A stretch of 64,000 bases of DNA from Lentimicrobiaceae bacterium (GCA_015061315.1 SUWV01000004.1:62001-126000), one strand, 5' to 3'; counted from the stretch's first letter, positions 41,893 to 51,550 are shown. Notes: generated by a model from the sequence alone, not told the origin. Numbers and translations: made by a program.

Positions 41893-42507
41893 ATGAAAAG
41901 AAAACTAAAAGCTTTAATGTTCCTCACAATGACAATTTTTGCGTTATGCGCAAATGCTCAGGTCTATGACGGAATCACTCAACCTACACGTTACCGTGTA
42001 TGGGTGCCAATTACGACATCGCTTCACGATGGCGATGCTACAGCAGTCGCTCCATTCATCGGCTATAAGCAGGATATTTGCGAGTTGCTGTCTGTAACGC
42101 CAGTGTTGCAGTATAACATCAATTCGGAAACGTTCATTCCTCAGGTGTGGCTCAACTTCAATGTGAAGCAGAAGTTTTATATATTGTCTCGATCTATCTA
42201 TGACACACGAGCGAATGAGTACAGACATACATTATCATCTACCTATAAACTGCCTTACGGTTTTATGATTGACGCAACTTGGGAAAATCTGTATAATGGC
42301 AAGAATCTATGCGATACTGACAGGCTACAATTCCTTGCAGGGTACGGCTGTAAATGGCTTATTGGAAATATAGGATATTCCTGCAGGAAAAATCCTGGAC
42401 TAATCGCTAATCTCAGATTTAAGGTAACGGATTACAATTGGCTGCAGCTGAAATATGATGGCGGTACCGAATGCTTGCAGTTAAGTTGCGCACTACAATT
42501 CAACTGA
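41893..42507 (+). CDS. Outer-membrane beta-barrel-like protein
   Basis: A 204-residue exported protein: signal peptide KLKALMFLTMTIFALCANA, cleavage likely before QVYDG. The mature part alternates polar and aromatic residues in strands (VPITTSLHD; PVLQYNINSETF; RHTLSSTYKLPYGF) and ends in aromatic/hydrophobic CALQFN, like a small barrel with a C-terminal Phe near the end. It directly follows the symporter and could be its outer-membrane counterpart or a surface modifier. The next gene starts 1 bp after its stop. Confidence 0.65.
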   Translation: MKRKLKALMFLTMTIFALCANAQVYDGITQPTRYRVWVPITTSLHDGDATAVAPFIGYKQDICELLSVTPVLQYNINSETFIPQVWLNFNVKQKFYILSRSIYDTRANEYRHTLSSTYKLPYGFMIDATWENLYNGKNLCDTDRLQFLAGYGCKWLIGNIGYSCRKNPGLIANLRFKVTDYNWLQLKYDGGTECLQLSCALQFN

Positions 42508-42508
42508 C

Positions 42509-43305
42509 ATGAAAGCATTAGGCAGAAAGCAGATGTCAAGAAACGAGGACTTTGTAAAAGTCTGGAACAATATCGAGCAACTAATCTCTTTCGAAGAAGC
42601 AGAGAGATTAGTTGCTTCTGCCGTTAATGACATCAAACAGAAGACCGCCGGAAAGAATGTAGCATACGCATGGAGCGGAGGAAAGGACAGTCTTGCGCTT
42701 CAAGTAGTGTGCGAACGTGCAGGAATAAACAAGAGCGTTCTCTGCACCGCTTCAAAAATAGAATATCCTGGCTTCATTGAATGGTGCAAGTCTCACGCAC
42801 CTAAAGGACTTGCTATCATTGACAACAACAAGCTTGATATTAAATGGGTATCAGAACACCCTGAAATGCTTTTTCCGCAAAACTCGAAGTATGCAGCGCA
42901 ATGGTTCCATAATATCCAGCACCGAGGACAGGCGATTTATTTCAAGGAGCAGCATCTTGACATCATCATTCTTGGCCGCAGATGGCAGGACGGCAATTAT
43001 ACAGGCGGGAAAGAACAGAACATTTATACCAATGCACAGGCGTAACAAGATATTCCCCTATCGCACATTGGAAACATGAAGAAGTGCTGGCAGTAATACA
43101 CTACTTCCTGAACAGACAGATTCCACCGCTTTACAGCTGGAAAAACGGTTGGATTGTCGGCACTGGAGTATGGCCTGCAAGACAATGGATAAAATCTCAC
43201 CAGGAAGGATGGCGCGAGTTATGGGATATCGATCCTCAAATGGTGTATGACGCTGCACCATATATAGCGTCGGCACAAGAATTCATTAACAATCAAAATA
43301 TCTAA
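42509..43305 (+). pseudogene. PAPS-reductase/ATP-PPase-like gene with a frameshift (IbrA-like, copy 1)
   Basis: The first part (to 43045) has the ATP-pyrophosphatase P-loop SGGKDS (residues 56-61) and ends in GGKEQNIYTNAQ. The matching C-terminal part, GVTRYSPIAHW to the stop at 43305, is in the -1 frame. One missing base, most simply a G next to 43039-43040, would join them into one protein of about 265 residues. No slippery heptamer is seen, so mutation or sequence error is likelier than programmed frameshifting. The family uses ATP to activate or transfer sulphur species. It precedes a ParB-like gene by 2 bp. Confidence 0.75.
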
Positions 43306-43307
43306 AC

Positions 43308-43892
43308 ATGGCAATCACCCACGAAACTAAGGTTGTTGAGCTTGCGAAGCTCATTCCTTACGAAAATAATCCTAATATTCACCCAACTGAGCAAATAGAG
43401 GCATTATCAGATAGTATTGAATGCTACGGTCAGTACTACCCTATCCTCGTGGATGAAAATATGAGAATCCTTTGCGGTCACGGAAAGAAACTCGCTTTAG
43501 AACGCCTGGGATGTACTGAGGGCGAGGTTAAAATTCTCAAAGGTCTAACCGAAAAACAGAAACTCAAAATCATTCTCGAGGACAACAAGATTCAATCGAT
43601 GAGTTATGTCAATTTCAATAAAATTGAGGAAATCATCAAAGAGATTGGCGACACTGACATAATCGGTTTCAGCACTGAATACCTTGACACTATCATAAAC
43701 GAGAATGTAAAGGATAATATGGGTGTTGATTTCTCTAAACCAATAGAGCATAAATCAAACGAGAACCAGATTAAGGATATACCTCAAGAAAGACAGGATG
43801 AGCAGGATGAGGAAAGAAATGACTTTGAAGATGGCATGCAGATGGCGCGCATTATGATTTGTCCCCATTGCGGTAAGGAAATAGTTCTCTAA
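43308..43892 (+). CDS. ParB/Srx-like domain protein with C-terminal zinc ribbon
   Basis: A 194-residue protein. Residues about 9-100 form a ParB-N/sulfiredoxin-like domain: KLIPYENNPN, EALSDSIECYGQYYPILVD and ILCGHGKKLALERLG (GHGK at 57-60, the phosphate-binding GHGR-like motif). An acidic linker leads to a C-terminal CPHC-type half ribbon (MICPHCGKEIVL). Phage ParB-like proteins of this class can be nucleases or ATP/CTP-binding regulators. It sits between the two PAPS-reductase-like genes. Confidence 0.75.
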   Translation: MAITHETKVVELAKLIPYENNPNIHPTEQIEALSDSIECYGQYYPILVDENMRILCGHGKKLALERLGCTEGEVKILKGLTEKQKLKIILEDNKIQSMSYVNFNKIEEIIKEIGDTDIIGFSTEYLDTIINENVKDNMGVDFSKPIEHKSNENQIKDIPQERQDEQDEERNDFEDGMQMARIMICPHCGKEIVL

Positions 43893-43910
43893 TATTAAAC
43901 ACATTTAGTT

Positions 43911-44447
43911 ATGAGCAAAAAAGATAAAGACTTGTTTGCACCTTTGAAGAATCTACAGTTCGTAGATCGTGATTTGGTAAAGCCTAACGATTACAACCCA
44001 AACAAGGTGCTTGAAAAGAACCTGCAGCTCCTGATGGAAAGCATACTAAACAACGGATTCTGTTTTCCAATCGTAATCAGACCTGACTACACTATCATAG
44101 ACGGATTTCACCGTTGGTGCGTCAGTGGCAGAGAACCGCTAAAGACTATGCTTGGGAATAAAATCCCAGTTGTTATAGTAAACCACGAGAACGCAAGCGA
44201 TGATATGGCGGGAACAATCACATTCAATAGGGCTCGTGGCACTCACTTGCTCGAACCAATGGAAAAGATTGTTCAGAAACTATTGAACGAGGGACTTTCT
44301 GTAGATGAAATCAGCAAGAAGATAGGAATGAGCAGGGAAGAGATTTTTCGTCTTTCTAAAATAGACAGGGATACTTTTTTGGATATCATAAATCAGAGAA
44401 ATTCGCAGCAGTTCAGCAAAGCCCAATCGGTCAGAAAATGTCAGTAA
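43911..44447 (+). CDS. ParB-like protein (IbrB-like)
   Basis: A 178-residue protein. ParB-N/Srx core: DLVKPNDYNPNKV, LLMESILNNGFCFPIVI and IIDGFHRWCVSG with DGFHRW at 64-69. A C-terminal helix-turn-helix is suggested by LSVDEISKKIGMSREEIFRLSKI. Size, motifs and the adjacency to a PAPS-reductase-like gene match IbrB of E. coli prophages, which acts with IbrA. It lies 3 bp before the IbrA-like gene. Confidence 0.75.
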   Translation: MSKKDKDLFAPLKNLQFVDRDLVKPNDYNPNKVLEKNLQLLMESILNNGFCFPIVIRPDYTIIDGFHRWCVSGREPLKTMLGNKIPVVIVNHENASDDMAGTITFNRARGTHLLEPMEKIVQKLLNEGLSVDEISKKIGMSREEIFRLSKIDRDTFLDIINQRNSQQFSKAQSVRKCQ

Positions 44448-44450
44448 GTT

Positions 44451-45518
44451 ATGTTAACCAAAGAAATAAATATCAATGTCGTTGATGCGGCAGAAAGACG
44501 CATTTATGAGGCGTTCTTGAAAAACAAGACGATTACCATGTCCTTTTCCGGTGGTAAAGACAGCATTTGCATGTCTGATATCGTTGTCAGGACAATGCAG
44601 AAATACGGCATATCATTCTCAAGACTTATAGTGCTGTTTTTCGATGAGGAAGCCATATATCCAGACATTGAAAAAATCACCATGGAATGGCGCAGCAGGT
44701 TCTTATCGCTCGGTGCTAAATTCTATTGGTTTTGCCTGCCTATTAAGCATTACAATTGCTGTAATAAACTGGAGAATGACGAGAGTTTTATTTGCTGGGA
44801 ACCAGGAAAGGAAAGCGTCTGGGTGCGTCAGATGCCGAAGTTTGCCATTAGAAACCATAAGGATTTTGTTATGGGCATGAGTTACCAGACATTCGCCAAA
44901 CGAGTTTTCAAGAACATTCCTCAGATGGTTGGATTACGAATGAGCGAATCTATACAAAGACGTTCCGCAATAGGTTCAATGGTCAAATCTACGTTCCTCT
45001 ACCCTATTTACGATTGGAGAGATAGTGATGTGTGGCTATATCTCAAACGTATGAATTTGGTATTTCCAGTAACCTACATCTACCTATACAAGGTAGGTGT
45101 ACCTCTGAACAAACTGCGTATATCACAATTCTTCTCTATCGACACCATCAAGAGCCTGCCAAAGGTTCTTGAATTCTACCCTGATTTATACCAAAGGATA
45201 ATCAGAAGAGAGCCAAATGCAGATCTCGTTATGCTCTATTGGGATACCGACATGTTCCGTTCGTCGCAACAGGACAGAAAGTTTGACCATAAAGACAAGA
45301 ACTATAAAAAGATGTTCATAGAAGAAATGCAGAAGGCCGCTATAAATCCCAATGACTATCCTGGATATGAATTAGCTAAAAAGCTATATGCGAGGGTCAA
45401 TGGCACAACTTCTAACAAGACGTATCAGAAGATGTACCAACTTTTGGTGGCGGGAGACCCCAAAAGAAGGGCATATAGAGTAATACTTGGAGATATAAGT
45501 CGTGATAACTTTAAATAA
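44451..45518 (+). CDS. PAPS-reductase-like ATP-pyrophosphatase (IbrA-like, copy 2)
   Basis: A 355-residue protein with the PP-loop SGGKDS (33-38), an N-terminal PAPS-reductase fold (about 1-210; VGLRMSESIQRR, YPIYDWRDSDVWLYL) and a C-terminal extension (about 230-355; VPLNKLRISQFFSID, RREPNADLVMLYW) as in the DUF3440 part of IbrA. Conserved Cys clusters (YNCCNKL, ICWEPG) could bind metal. It is intact, unlike the copy at 42509. Likely chemistry is ATP-dependent activation of a nucleic-acid or sulphur substrate; the phage role is unknown. Confidence 0.8.
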   Translation: MLTKEININVVDAAERRIYEAFLKNKTITMSFSGGKDSICMSDIVVRTMQKYGISFSRLIVLFFDEEAIYPDIEKITMEWRSRFLSLGAKFYWFCLPIKHYNCCNKLENDESFICWEPGKESVWVRQMPKFAIRNHKDFVMGMSYQTFAKRVFKNIPQMVGLRMSESIQRRSAIGSMVKSTFLYPIYDWRDSDVWLYLKRMNLVFPVTYIYLYKVGVPLNKLRISQFFSIDTIKSLPKVLEFYPDLYQRIIRREPNADLVMLYWDTDMFRSSQQDRKFDHKDKNYKKMFIEEMQKAAINPNDYPGYELAKKLYARVNGTTSNKTYQKMYQLLVAGDPKRRAYRVILGDISRDNFK

Positions 45519-45526
45519 TCGAAATT

Positions 45527-45922
45527 ATGGAAAAAGACAAAGAAGCGTTGCTTGAAGCACTTCATAACACAAGCGGAATTATATCATCTGCTTGTCGCGC
45601 TGCAGGTGTATCTCGTATGACTTACTACAGATACTATAATGAAGATCCAGAATTTAGAGAAAGAGCTGATGACATTAAAGAACTTCAAAAAGATTTTGCC
45701 GAAAGCCTTATCCTCAAAAAGATGAAGGATGGCGATACTACGATGCTCATTTTCTACGCCAAAACTCAAATGAAAGACAGAGGATACAGCGAAAGAAAAG
45801 AGATAACAGGCTCTGACGGTGAAGATTTATTTCATAAAGATATTGATTTAAGCAAATTGACAGATGAACAGAAAAGGGTCTTACTGTCTATCGGTGAAGA
45901 AATATTAAATACCAAAGACTAA
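45527..45922 (+). CDS. Terminase small subunit-like protein
   Basis: A 131-residue protein. The N-terminal HTH (GIISSACRAAGVSRMTYYRYYNEDPEF) is typical of phage terminase small subunits that recognise the packaging site. The middle helix ILKKMKDGDTTMLIFYAKT and acidic C-terminus follow. Its stop overlaps the large-subunit ATG (TAATG), the usual arrangement. Confidence 0.8.
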   Translation: MEKDKEALLEALHNTSGIISSACRAAGVSRMTYYRYYNEDPEFRERADDIKELQKDFAESLILKKMKDGDTTMLIFYAKTQMKDRGYSERKEITGSDGEDLFHKDIDLSKLTDEQKRVLLSIGEEILNTKD

Positions 45923-47391
45923 TGTATTCTATAGATTATAAGGAACTCGCGTTAAAAGTTGTGGCCGAACAATGCGTTAAGGATTTCTTTTATTTCGTCC
46001 AGACATTTTGGGACGTTATAATTCAAGAAGAGCCTACGTATAATTGGCATATACCTTTTCTATGCAGGGAACTGCAGGAGTTATCCGTTTCGATAGTCGC
46101 GAGACAGCCTAAACCTTATGATCTTATAATAAATATTCCACCAGGTACGACAAAATCCACGATTGTAACCATAATGTGGCCAGTTTGGTTATGGACACAG
46201 GATGCAACAATCAGAATAATAACAAACTCTTATTCTGGCGGCTTATCAATAGAACATGCTATGAAAAGCAAAGATATTTTACAGTCTGACAAGTTCAAAA
46301 GACTGTTTCCCGACATAGTCATAAGAAAAGATAAATCAGGAAAACAGAATTATGAGAATACTAAATTAGGATTTAGATATGCCACATCTACAGGAGCAAC
46401 AATTACAGGTTTTCACGCTCACGTAATCATCAACGATGACCCCGTTAATCCGAAGCAGGCTGAATCTGAACCTATGCGTATCCAAGCAAATGAACATACG
46501 AAAACTCTATCGTCTCGTAAGGTCAATAAGGCAAATACGCCGACTGTAACGATTATGCAGCGTCTTCACGAAGAAGATGTAACAGGTTATCTCCTAAAGA
46601 AGAAAGGAGATAATATCCGTCATATCTGCTTACCAGCAGAAGACTGTGAAAACGTCAAACCTGCAGAATTAAGAAAATACTACATAAACGGACTTCTTGA
46701 CCCAAATCGTTTAGGGAGGAGCGTGCTTGATGAAGCCAAAACCGATTTAGGTTCTCGTGGCTATGCGGGACAATATTCACAAGCTCCGAGTGTAGATGGG
46801 GGAAATATAATTAAAGAAAATTGGTTTAGAAGAATATCTTTTGCCGACTTTCGGGCATTACGTTTCAAAGAGCCTATACATTTCTTTCTTGATACTGCTT
46901 ATGACAGTAGAAATCGGAAAACAGACAACGATCCTTCGGGTATCATTGCAGCCTGCAAAATCAAGAACAATATTTATATAACACACGCAAATAAAGTGTG
47001 GAAAACTTTTCCCGAACTGCTACGATTCTTGCCAGAATACATGTATGCTAATGATTACGACCAATATCAAAGCACACTAAGAATAGAACCTAAAGCAAAC
47101 GGCAAAAGTGTTTGTCAACAATTAGAAGAAAGCACATCACTCAATGTCACGTACACACCTACCCCAACAGACGGTAAAGACGTAAGACTTCACGCTATCG
47201 CTCCGAAAGTAGAGTGTGGACGTGTATATCTTGTAGATGGCGAATGGAATGAAGAATTTATAGACGAGGTTTGCGGTTTCCCAACTAAAGTGCACGACGA
47301 GTATGTGGACTTGTTAGGGTATGCCGTCAACTACTTTATGGACGAAGATATAGTAATACCAGACAACGTCGGTGCCATGTTCGCACGTTAA
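45922..47391 (+). CDS. Terminase large subunit
   Basis: A 489-residue packaging motor. The ATPase domain has IINIPPGTTKST (Walker A, 72-80), a coupling region near ITNSYSGG, HVIINDDPVNP (Walker B) and TVTIMQRLHEED. The C-terminal RNase H-like nuclease has FFLDTAYD (metal-binding Asp) and further acidic residues near HDEYVDLLGYAVNYF. It cuts and pumps phage DNA into the prohead. It is followed 22 bp later by the portal gene. Confidence 0.93.
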   Translation: MYSIDYKELALKVVAEQCVKDFFYFVQTFWDVIIQEEPTYNWHIPFLCRELQELSVSIVARQPKPYDLIINIPPGTTKSTIVTIMWPVWLWTQDATIRIITNSYSGGLSIEHAMKSKDILQSDKFKRLFPDIVIRKDKSGKQNYENTKLGFRYATSTGATITGFHAHVIINDDPVNPKQAESEPMRIQANEHTKTLSSRKVNKANTPTVTIMQRLHEEDVTGYLLKKKGDNIRHICLPAEDCENVKPAELRKYYINGLLDPNRLGRSVLDEAKTDLGSRGYAGQYSQAPSVDGGNIIKENWFRRISFADFRALRFKEPIHFFLDTAYDSRNRKTDNDPSGIIAACKIKNNIYITHANKVWKTFPELLRFLPEYMYANDYDQYQSTLRIEPKANGKSVCQQLEESTSLNVTYTPTPTDGKDVRLHAIAPKVECGRVYLVDGEWNEEFIDEVCGFPTKVHDEYVDLLGYAVNYFMDEDIVIPDNVGAMFAR

Positions 47392-47413
47392 TCATTAACT
47401 TAATTTATAAACT

Positions 47414-48865
47414 ATGGGACTTATCAGAATGTTTACGAACTACTTAAACTCGGTAGTAGGAAGAAATCAAGAGTTTGAAGAACTTATTAAGAATAAGGAT
47501 ATTTCAAAAGTCAAGGAATTGTTCACCTCCCGTGATAATCTTGTTGCGGAAGCAATGAGGGAATACGATCCTCAACAACATGACATCATGAATCGAGAAG
47601 ACAAGATTCTCATAAACCCAAAAGGCAAAAGGAAAGGAACATTAGAACGTTGGAAATTGCCAATCAACTACCCTCAGTATATCAATGAGATTTCGGTAGT
47701 GTTCATATATGGTCGCCCCGTAAAATGGACCAACCTAAGCGAGGGTACAGATAACGCATTCAAAGAATTTCAAAATCTTATAAAGAAAACAAGGTTTGAC
47801 AGCAAAATACGTCAATGTAAGCGTCTCGCCGGCGCTGAAACACAGTCTGCCATGCTATTCAGAGTGTTCAGGAACAAAGAGAACAAACCTGATTGTCAAA
47901 TTCGAGTATTGGCAAAGAGTAAGGGTGATGAGATATACGCTCGTTGGGACATGTACGAAAACCTTGTTTCATTTGCATGGGGCTATTACGTCAAGGATAG
48001 CAGCACGGAAACATCATACCATTTCGACATCTTCACTCCTGATGTTACTTATCGTTGCAAGCGGAAGCTAACAGGTTGGGAGGTTATCGAGGAACTGAAC
48101 CCGTCAGGTAAGATACCAATTATTCTGTTCCAGCAAGATAAGGAGTGGAAAGGCTCTGAACGGCTAATTGCACGCGAGGAATATATAGGTTCAAAGACAG
48201 CAGACACCAATGATTATTTCGCCGATCCTATCTTAGCATTAAGTACAGACGTATTAGTTCAAATGCCAGAAAAAGACGATGATGGTAAGACAATGATTGT
48301 GAAAGGTCTTGATGATGTCTCAAAGGCCGCTTCTTATCTCACGTGGGATAATGCGTCAGAAAGCAAACAAAAGGAAATTGAGTGGTTACAGAAGCATATC
48401 CTTACCAAGACATTTACGCCAAACATAGACTTTGAGAGCATGAAAGGGCTCTCAAATGTATCAGGTAAGGCATTGAAGCAGATGATGCTGCTTGCAGACA
48501 TTAAAGCATCAAAGCATAAGGAGACTCACGATGAGCTTCTCGATCGTACTGCCAATCTTCTCGTTGCAATTATTGGGAATGTGCTGAATGTCGCTCTGAA
48601 AGGTGAATGTAATAATCTTGTTGTAGGACATGAGTTCCAAGAACCATTTGGAGAGGACATCAAAGAGACTATCGAGAATATAGTTAAGGCGAAAGATGCC
48701 GATATGCTTTCAACGGAAGGTGCTGTTGAGCTCAACCCGCTTATCAAGGATAAGCAACAAGAGTTAAAACGAATTGAGAAAGAAAGCGCAGATGCAGCAC
48801 AGAAGCAGCGAGACCTTTTCGGTGTTAACCAAAATCAAGATGACATTTTTGGAGGGGCTGAATAA
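47414..48865 (+). CDS. Portal protein
   Basis: A 483-residue portal of the SPP1 gp6-like class: N-terminal DIMNREDKILINPKGKR, INEISVVFIYGRPVKW, a central crown/wing region and the long helices near SKHKETHDELLDRTANLLVAI. The C-terminal tail is acidic and Gln-rich. Twelve subunits form the DNA gate at the head vertex. Position between terminase and MuF gene is standard. Its stop overlaps the next ATG (ATAATG). Confidence 0.88.
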   Translation: MGLIRMFTNYLNSVVGRNQEFEELIKNKDISKVKELFTSRDNLVAEAMREYDPQQHDIMNREDKILINPKGKRKGTLERWKLPINYPQYINEISVVFIYGRPVKWTNLSEGTDNAFKEFQNLIKKTRFDSKIRQCKRLAGAETQSAMLFRVFRNKENKPDCQIRVLAKSKGDEIYARWDMYENLVSFAWGYYVKDSSTETSYHFDIFTPDVTYRCKRKLTGWEVIEELNPSGKIPIILFQQDKEWKGSERLIAREEYIGSKTADTNDYFADPILALSTDVLVQMPEKDDDGKTMIVKGLDDVSKAASYLTWDNASESKQKEIEWLQKHILTKTFTPNIDFESMKGLSNVSGKALKQMMLLADIKASKHKETHDELLDRTANLLVAIIGNVLNVALKGECNNLVVGHEFQEPFGEDIKETIENIVKAKDADMLSTEGAVELNPLIKDKQQELKRIEKESADAAQKQRDLFGVNQNQDDIFGGAE

Positions 48866-49041
48866 TGGCGAAGAAAAAAATTGTCGTCAACAACAATTAT
48901 CGGTGTAAAGATTGTGCACATTCATACGATTATCACGAGAAAGGCGCTGATGGCAATCCTTTTCTCTGCCGTTGTCAATTTCACCAGTTCTCAAAGTTCC
49001 TTAATTTAGATTGCTGTAACCACTTCAAGAAAAAGATTTGA
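48865..49041 (+). CDS. Small Cys-rich (zinc-binding) phage protein
   Basis: A 58-residue protein with CKDCAHSYDYH, CRCQFH and DCCNHF motifs, arranged like a small zinc site. It lies between portal and MuF genes, 1 bp before the latter. Function unknown. Confidence 0.65.
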   Translation: MAKKKIVVNNNYRCKDCAHSYDYHEKGADGNPFLCRCQFHQFSKFLNLDCCNHFKKKI

Positions 49042-49042
49042 A

Positions 49043-51520
49043 ATGACCAAAAAGAAAATCGACTTTAACAAATACGCATCAGGATTATTCATCAGAACAG
49101 AGCAATATGCAGATCGTGTAAGACAACATTACGCTTACGCTGTTAATGAACTACTCAAAATATCCGCTAACGCCCAAATAAGCCCAGAAGAGACATTTTC
49201 TTTTGCCAACAATAAAAGAATATCTAACAAGGCTAATGAGATACTGAGAAGTCTTTATTCTGCCGTTTACCACGAAATCAAAAACGGAGTGTTATCGGAA
49301 TGGGAATACGCCAACCTTTCATGTGATGCTTTGATAGAGTCGATTTTCGGCAAGGGATTGAACGAAGACAACCATTTTGCACGCTGGTTCAGCAGAAATC
49401 AAGAAGCGATTGACGCTTTTTTTAAGCGCAAATCTGCCTATGGAGGAATGAACCTATCGCAGAAGGTATGGAAATACACAGGCGACCTTAAAACAGAAAT
49501 GGAGCTTGCTTTGTCACTATCTTTGGGGCAGGGCGATTCGGCTTCTAAGGTATCAAGAGAGGTTAGGAAATATCTTCAGGAGCCTGAAAGACTGTTCAGA
49601 CGTATCAAGACAGGCGTTGACACCAACGGAAAACCGATATATAAACTTTCAAAAGCCGCCAAGGCATACCACCCAGGACGTGGCGTTTATCGATCATCTT
49701 ACAAGAATGCTATGCGTCTAACCAGAACAGAGACTAATATGGCTTATAAAACCGCTGAACAGGACAGATGGCAAAGATTGGATTTTGTGGTAGGATACGA
49801 AATAAAGACAAGCAACAACCATCCTGAGCAAGACATTTGCGATGAATTGAAAGGCAAATATCCAAAAGATTTTGTATTCAAAGGCTGGCATCCGCAATGC
49901 AGGTGCTATGTTGTTCCTATACTCGCTAAAGAAAATGAATTTGTTGAAATGCAGAAACAGATTCTTGCAGGTGAAGATCCGACAGTTAAAAGTGTGAATA
50001 TTATTCGCAGACCAGGACAAAAATTCTATGATTGGTGGGATAACAATAAAGAGCGTGTTGAAACGGCTTCATCAATGCCATATTGGGTACAGGATAATCA
50101 GGACTACATCAACAAGAAACGTAAAATCCGCATAAAGACTGATGAGGAACGAGAAGCAATCCGCAAAAAGTGGGCTGAACGCGCGAAAAAATATCAGCTT
50201 ATTACGAAGATGGCTAATAATGTTCTCAAAGTGGCGCAGGAATACCCAGAAATTAACCTCACTGCTCTTCAATCATTCATCGACAAGAGGAACATCGGCC
50301 AGATGAACATCGAAGCTCGTACGGTCGCTAAACAGATTGCAGAGATACGCAAGGACGAGCAGATGTTGTCGGTTCTTATTCCAGATGTACACGAGTGGAA
50401 AAAGCAGTTTACATCAGCAGAACTACATAAAGTATATGATGCTGTGGAAAAAACTATTGAAAAGATTGAAAACACTTCGCTTGACACATATAAATACAAA
50501 TCGTTGTTAGAACAAAAGAAGGCGTTATATAACAAGGAAATCAAATACGTCTCTGATCCTAACTATCTAAAACCACATACACTATATCCTACATGGATGG
50601 TTTCTGAAGCCGCATATGCCCAACAATTGAATAAAGTTATTGACGCAATCGAATGGGAGAATATCAATAAATCTTTAACAACAATAACTGAATTTAAAAC
50701 CAAGAGTAAACCATATCTTAATTTAGTTGATATACTTAAAAATGCCGTTCAAAACCATGACAAGACTCTTGCTCAGCAAACCATAGCTAAGATTAACATC
50801 AAACGTGCAGAACTTGATAAAGCTGCGTTATTAAGACAGCGTAAGAAAATGGGGGCGACCAGTTTATCTGACATAGACGAAAAGGAAATGGATAGAATCC
50901 TCAATATATTCAATACAGAGACTGTGGAAACCGCAGATAAAAGATTAAGGTCACAAACCGAGGAAATTTGGGCAACACTCTCAGATGAAGAAAAGAGGAT
51001 ATTAACGAAATACACCCAAACGTATTCGTATTTGAACGAACCATTACGAGGATTGCCTTATTATGGTTCATATACTCCAAACGCAGACCATATCCATGAC
51101 TTACCGATACTGACATCTGTACTGGATAAATTTAAAATGCAACAAAATACAGTTGTAAGAAGAGGTGTCAACGACTACGCAATTAAAGAATTGGGGTATA
51201 ACTTAAGCAACGTAAAAGCTGGAGATATCTTTGTTGATAAAGGATTCCTTTCAACAGCAATACACAGAGAAAGAGGGTTTCACATGACTTATGAACTGAT
51301 CATTTACGTTCCAAAAGGTGCTAAAGGATTTTATGTTGAACCATTATCACATTATACAGACCAATTAAAATTTGATTACGAAACCAACTTATGGGATGGC
51401 AAAAGCGTTGAGACACTTGGAAAGGAAGCGGAATGGATAGGACAACGAGGTTGCCAATTTAAGGTAGTCAAAAAAGTGGGAAAAACAATATATCTACAGA
51501 TGATAGGCCAATTACAATAA
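49043..51520 (+). CDS. MuF-type head protein with C-terminal ADP-ribosyltransferase domain
   Basis: An 825-residue fusion. Residues about 1-300 are the MuF/SPP1 gp7 minor head domain, shown by RLTRTETNMAYKTAEQDRW and HPQCRC (283-288). A long helical linker follows (about 340-680). The last 130 residues have the R-S-E layout of arginine-type ADP-ribosyltransferases: TVVRRGV (Arg706/707), KGFLSTA (Ser737) and EAEWIGQRG (Glu795, Glu797). MuF proteins sit inside the head near the portal and can be ejected with DNA, so the domain may act on host proteins in the infected cell or serve as a toxin. Confidence 0.85.
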   Translation: MTKKKIDFNKYASGLFIRTEQYADRVRQHYAYAVNELLKISANAQISPEETFSFANNKRISNKANEILRSLYSAVYHEIKNGVLSEWEYANLSCDALIESIFGKGLNEDNHFARWFSRNQEAIDAFFKRKSAYGGMNLSQKVWKYTGDLKTEMELALSLSLGQGDSASKVSREVRKYLQEPERLFRRIKTGVDTNGKPIYKLSKAAKAYHPGRGVYRSSYKNAMRLTRTETNMAYKTAEQDRWQRLDFVVGYEIKTSNNHPEQDICDELKGKYPKDFVFKGWHPQCRCYVVPILAKENEFVEMQKQILAGEDPTVKSVNIIRRPGQKFYDWWDNNKERVETASSMPYWVQDNQDYINKKRKIRIKTDEEREAIRKKWAERAKKYQLITKMANNVLKVAQEYPEINLTALQSFIDKRNIGQMNIEARTVAKQIAEIRKDEQMLSVLIPDVHEWKKQFTSAELHKVYDAVEKTIEKIENTSLDTYKYKSLLEQKKALYNKEIKYVSDPNYLKPHTLYPTWMVSEAAYAQQLNKVIDAIEWENINKSLTTITEFKTKSKPYLNLVDILKNAVQNHDKTLAQQTIAKINIKRAELDKAALLRQRKKMGATSLSDIDEKEMDRILNIFNTETVETADKRLRSQTEEIWATLSDEEKRILTKYTQTYSYLNEPLRGLPYYGSYTPNADHIHDLPILTSVLDKFKMQQNTVVRRGVNDYAIKELGYNLSNVKAGDIFVDKGFLSTAIHRERGFHMTYELIIYVPKGAKGFYVEPLSHYTDQLKFDYETNLWDGKSVETLGKEAEWIGQRGCQFKVVKKVGKTIYLQMIGQLQ

Positions 51521-51550
51521 AAAGGGAGCTATTATTATCCTCCCTTTTTT
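51519..51550. terminator. Bidirectional terminator between MuF-ART and the leftward island
   Basis: AAAGGGAG (51521-51528) pairs with CTCCCTTT (51540-51547), with A/T runs on both sides. The stop codon of the leftward gene (51535-51537) lies in the loop. Confidence 0.8.

Noticed and set aside
42509..43305. Programmed frameshifting in the PAPS-reductase-like gene
   Set aside because: No slippery heptamer near the junction; a single lost base explains the break.
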